Shown here piece by piece: positions 6,916-8,428 of a stretch of DNA of 8,428 nucleotides; within the stretch, counting starts at the first letter, position 1; each line of letters starts with the position of its first letter. Both the position numbers and the translations under genes were made by a program. The notes under the pieces are model-generated. The model worked only from the letters and a program-made list of their open reading frames with translations. It was not told where the DNA came from and ran no database searches. Location of the stretch: positions 1-8,428 of the forward strand of contig JBMFXC010000092.1 of NCBI GenBank assembly GCA_049964655.1, read 5' to 3'. The stretch comes from JAJZJT01 sp049964655 (lineage in GTDB: Bacteria > Actinomycetota > Acidimicrobiia > Acidimicrobiales > RAAP-2).

Positions 6916-6930
6916 GGATCTGAGGGATCC
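6916..6930 (+). promoter_or_regulatory. Palindrome enclosing the marR Shine-Dalgarno sequence
   Basis: GGATC-TGAGG-GATCC is a perfect inverted repeat with five-base arms, ending nine bases before ATG 6940. The likely ribosome site (GAGGG) lies in the loop and the first base of the right arm. As DNA it could be an operator; as RNA it could form a small hairpin that presents or limits the ribosome site. Which of these holds cannot be told from sequence alone. Confidence 0.35.
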
Positions 6931-6939
6931 GTAAGCCAA

Positions 6940-7371
6940 ATGCCAATGTCGACGCGGGCACTGCCCGAAGACGCCTATCGGCGACTGCTGGCGCTTCGCA
7001 CTGGCTTGCGGCGCTTCGAGCATTGGAGCGAGACGCAGGCGAGAGCGGCCGGGCTGACCCCCGCTCAACACCAGCTGCTGCTCGCGGTACGAGGACACGA
7101 TGATCCTCGTGGGCCCAAGGTTGGCGACGTCGCCGAGCTGCTGCTGCTTCGCCATCAAAGCACCGTGGGCCTCGTCGATCGGGCCGAGGCGGCAGGGTTG
7201 CTCCGGCGGATCCGGGACGACGACGACCATCGCGTGGTCCGGCTGCGGCTCACGCCGAGCGGCGAGGACCGGTTGGCCGCGCTGTCGGCACTCCATGTCG
7301 AGGAGCTACGGCGCCTGGCTCGTCAACTGCCGGACCTTTGGGAGGGCCTGCCGGACGTCGAAGGGCACTGA
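6940..7371 (+). CDS. MarR-family winged-helix transcriptional regulator
   Basis: A 143-residue MarR protein, the usual family length. An N-terminal dimerisation helix (residues about 9-36) is followed by the winged helix-turn-helix: LTPAQHQLLLAVRGH (39-53), VGDVAELLLLRHQSTVGLVD (61-80, covering helix 2 and the recognition helix), AEAAGLLRRI (82-91), then the wing with the DDDDHRVVRLRLTPSGEDRL block (93-112) that matches the canonical D-x-R-s-v-x-l-T-x-x-G wing. A C-terminal helix closes the dimer. There are no cysteines, so redox sensing of the OhrR type is excluded; phenolic or other small-ligand sensing is possible. ATG 6940 was chosen because conserved sequence starts just after it and GAGGG lies 13 bases upstream; ATG 6946 is an alternative. 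It is divergent from the CLC gene, its most likely target along with itself. Confidence 0.9.
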   Translation: MPMSTRALPEDAYRRLLALRTGLRRFEHWSETQARAAGLTPAQHQLLLAVRGHDDPRGPKVGDVAELLLLRHQSTVGLVDRAEAAGLLRRIRDDDDHRVVRLRLTPSGEDRLAALSALHVEELRRLARQLPDLWEGLPDVEGH

Positions 7372-7380
7372 CCAGAGATC

Positions 7381-7396
7381 ACCGGGCCCACCCGGT
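7381..7396 (+). terminator. GC-rich hairpin just after marR
   Basis: ACCGGG-CCCA-CCCGGT is a perfect six-base-pair stem with a four-base loop, starting ten bases after the marR stop. It is followed by a GT-rich stretch instead of a T run. A role as a hairpin-only terminator or mRNA-end stabiliser is plausible in a high-GC genome but not proven. Confidence 0.4.
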
Positions 7397-7444
7397 TGGT
7401 GGGTGGACACGGAACACGACGTCTCTCTTGGGGTACCGGATCAC

Positions 7445-7467
7445 ACACGGGCTTCGTGTGCCCGTGT
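7445..7467. repeat. Inverted repeat / hairpin
   Basis: ACACGGGC and GCCCGTGT form a perfect eight-base-pair stem around the seven-base loop TTCGTGT. An alternative overlapping fold, CACACG-GGCTT-CGTGTG, is also perfect, so this RNA could switch between two mutually exclusive stems. It lies about 75 bases after the marR stop. It is followed by a C-rich run rather than T bases, so terminator activity is uncertain. Confidence 0.4.
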
Positions 7468-7597
7468 CCCCGTCTCCGTGCTGGCGCCGGCTTCGCGCGG
7501 GCACGGCCGATGTTCTAGTCTGGAGGGGAATAACAATCCGGAAGGTGCCAGCTCCGCCGAGGCGCCGTGTCGGCTCGAGGGTCCGAGGACTAGCCGC

Positions 7598-7645
7598 TGC
7601 CAGGCTACGACGGCGTAGTAGTGCCAGGGTACGACGGCGTAGTAG
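7598..7645. repeat. Tandem duplication of a 24-base unit (two copies, one mismatch)
   Basis: The unit starts TGCCAGG and ends CGACGGCGTAGTAG. Copy one spans 7598-7621 and copy two 7622-7645 with no gap; they differ only at the eighth base (C versus G). Copy one carries an internal inverted repeat, CTACG-ACGG-CGTAG, that the mismatch shortens by one pair in copy two. The repeats lie in the gene-free spacer. They could be a slippage duplication or two adjacent protein-binding sites. Confidence 0.75.
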
Positions 7646-7797
7646 CACCCGGATCGACACCTTCTCTGCGCGCCCGAGCTCGCTGCGTCGTGGCACCGCT
7701 GGGCACGTCGGATCCTGGACGCGGCTTCGCACGAGGACGTAGAGGACACTGGCCAGCGTCGATCGCCCCGCTGATATCACCAGGCCATCGCCGGATC

Positions 7798-8428
7798 TCA
7801 GCGGGGCGGCGGGGCCAGCGCCTCCGGCGGGCGCGTCGGCACGGTCGGGTCGTCCCGCTTGTACGTCGGGTTTGTCGGCTGTCGCCTAGTGCTCGGGAGC
7901 AGGCGCGACGCGCGCAACGCAGCGGTGACCGTCCAGAACGCGAGCGTGACGGCGGCGGCCACCTTGCCGACGTCGGTCACGGCGGGGAGCTCGAGCATCT
8001 TGCCGGTGCCGAGCGCACCGAGAGCAAACACGGCGGTAGAAAACGTTGGCGGCCAGGGAGCAGCCCTCTCGATGCGGCGGCTGCGAGCGAGGAAGCGCAC
8101 GCTTGCCGCCACGACCGGCACGGCAAGGAGCGCGGAGAACGACCAGGTGATGATCGCCGCGCCATGAGCGAGCGTGACGACATCCGTCGGCCACACGCCA
8201 CCACCAGCAGAGAGCGCTCGCGCGAGCCCTGCCGCGGCCAGCCCGCCGCAGCCCGCCGCGATCCACCACAGCACCTTGCGGCTATCCCCGAGACCCCGGC
8301 GGCCGACGGCGATCGCGGACCCCAGAACCACGGCCCAGTACCCGGTCGTGCCAACTCCGGCGGCCACGAGCGCAACCCAGCGCAGCAGGTCCGCCAGCAC
8401 GCCAGGTGCATCGGTGGCATAGGCCCCG
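7798..8428 (-). CDS. Hypothetical integral membrane protein, probably 5'-truncated by the window edge
   Basis: I do not recognise the family with confidence. The frame has no stop up to the right edge. A GTG at 8400 gives a 200-residue protein, but no Shine-Dalgarno sequence precedes it and the preceding codons read GAYATDAPG, so the true start may lie outside. Counting from GTG 8400, about five membrane segments are visible: roughly residues 5-33, 42-64, 77-105, 119-137 and 144-165. A basic, proline-rich cytoplasmic-type tail ends in PPEALAPPPR. The short helices, a histidine in LAHGAAI and a GKVAAAVTLAFW helix faintly recall CopD-like or related heme or copper membrane proteins, but this is only an impression. 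It points towards the gene-free spacer and away from no recognised partner. Confidence 0.7.
   Translation of the reverse strand, partial: GAYATDAPGVLADLLRWVALVAAGVGTTGYWAVVLGSAIAVGRRGLGDSRKVLWWIAAGCGGLAAAGLARALSAGGGVWPTDVVTLAHGAAIITWSFSALLAVPVVAASVRFLARSRRIERAAPWPPTFSTAVFALGALGTGKMLELPAVTDVGKVAAAVTLAFWTVTAALRASRLLPSTRRQPTNPTYKRDDPTVPTRPPEALAPPPR

Larger units (their letters stand above)
6675..6939. other. Divergent regulatory region between CLC and marR
   Basis: A 265-base spacer without a credible gene. It holds the candidate CLC -10 box, a short low-complexity GA-rich run (about 6738-6771), and two perfect palindromes near marR. A frame in phase with marR runs back to 6736 but encodes an acidic low-complexity stretch followed by Pro/Ser-rich sequence unlike any MarR extension. 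A 21-codon frame at 6702 preceded by AGGAG is too close to its site to be convincing. Confidence 0.5.
7372..7797. other. 426-base spacer without a convincing gene
   Basis: Open frames here on both strands are arginine- and serine-rich and look like random GC-rich translation. One plus-strand frame from GTG about 7546 to 7742 is of this kind. The spacer contains two hairpins, a 24-base tandem duplication, and TAGTCT (7516-7521) followed at once by GGAGGGG. That last arrangement resembles a promoter and ribosome site, but no plausible start codon or protein follows. A small RNA or a decayed gene cannot be excluded. Confidence 0.5.

Noticed and set aside
6736..6939. N-terminal extension of MarR
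   Set aside because: The added 68 residues start with an acidic repeat and continue as low-complexity sequence; MarR proteins normally begin near the chosen ATG.
6679..7296. Minus-strand frame opposite marR
   Set aside because: Antisense to a well-supported MarR gene and contains a long arginine run from the GA-rich repeat; no domain seen.
7379..7780. Minus and plus frames across the spacer
   Set aside because: Arginine- and serine-rich translations interrupted by the tandem repeat, with no motif.
1..8428. CRISPR array, tRNA, rRNA, insertion sequence or attachment site
   Set aside because: No regularly spaced repeats, cloverleaf pattern, transposase motif or flanking terminal repeats were found by eye; the two-copy tandem repeat has no spacers.

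Overview
The window comes from a high-GC bacterium. Codons in all recognised genes end mostly in G or C. One gene has a leaderless-type promoter (a TANNNT box seven bases before the ATG), and others start at GTG or with weak Shine-Dalgarno sites. Together with the protein flavour this suggests an actinobacterium, perhaps an uncultured lineage; the phylum is my inference and was not tested. No rRNA, tRNA, CRISPR array, transposase or phage gene is visible, so this looks like ordinary chromosome rather than a mobile island.

Layout on the minus strand, in transcription order from right to left: (1) a membrane protein gene at the right edge, probably open beyond the window; (2) a CLC-family chloride channel or transporter with a long hydrophilic tail (4773-6674); (3) a DUF488 protein (4086-4700), probably with its own leaderless promoter; (4) a fusion of a VOC (glyoxalase/dioxygenase-fold) domain to a DUF302 domain (3225-4055); (5) a flavoprotein resembling the FAD subunit of flavocytochrome c sulfide dehydrogenase, keeping both candidate redox cysteines (2022-3146); (6) a roughly 325-base spacer with at most one doubtful 50-codon ORF; (7) the first 565 codons of narG, the catalytic subunit of respiratory nitrate reductase, which runs off the left edge. 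The only recognised plus-strand gene is a MarR-family regulator (6940-7371), divergent from the CLC gene across a spacer holding two short perfect palindromes. Between marR and the right-edge gene lie about 426 bases without a convincing gene; they contain two hairpins and a nearly perfect 24-base tandem duplication.

How the genes may work together: narG is certain, and nitrate respiration (with narHJI expected beyond the left edge) is the anchor. Just upstream, and in the same direction, sits an FCSD/SQR-like sulfide-type flavoprotein beside a DUF302 protein. A link between reduced-sulfur handling and nitrate respiration is a reasonable but untested hypothesis. The CLC gene and marR share a divergent control region, so MarR control of CLC and of itself is the simplest model. 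The least described items are the VOC-DUF302 fusion, the DUF488 / VOC-DUF302 / flavoprotein cluster, and the palindromic leaderless promoter in front of it.
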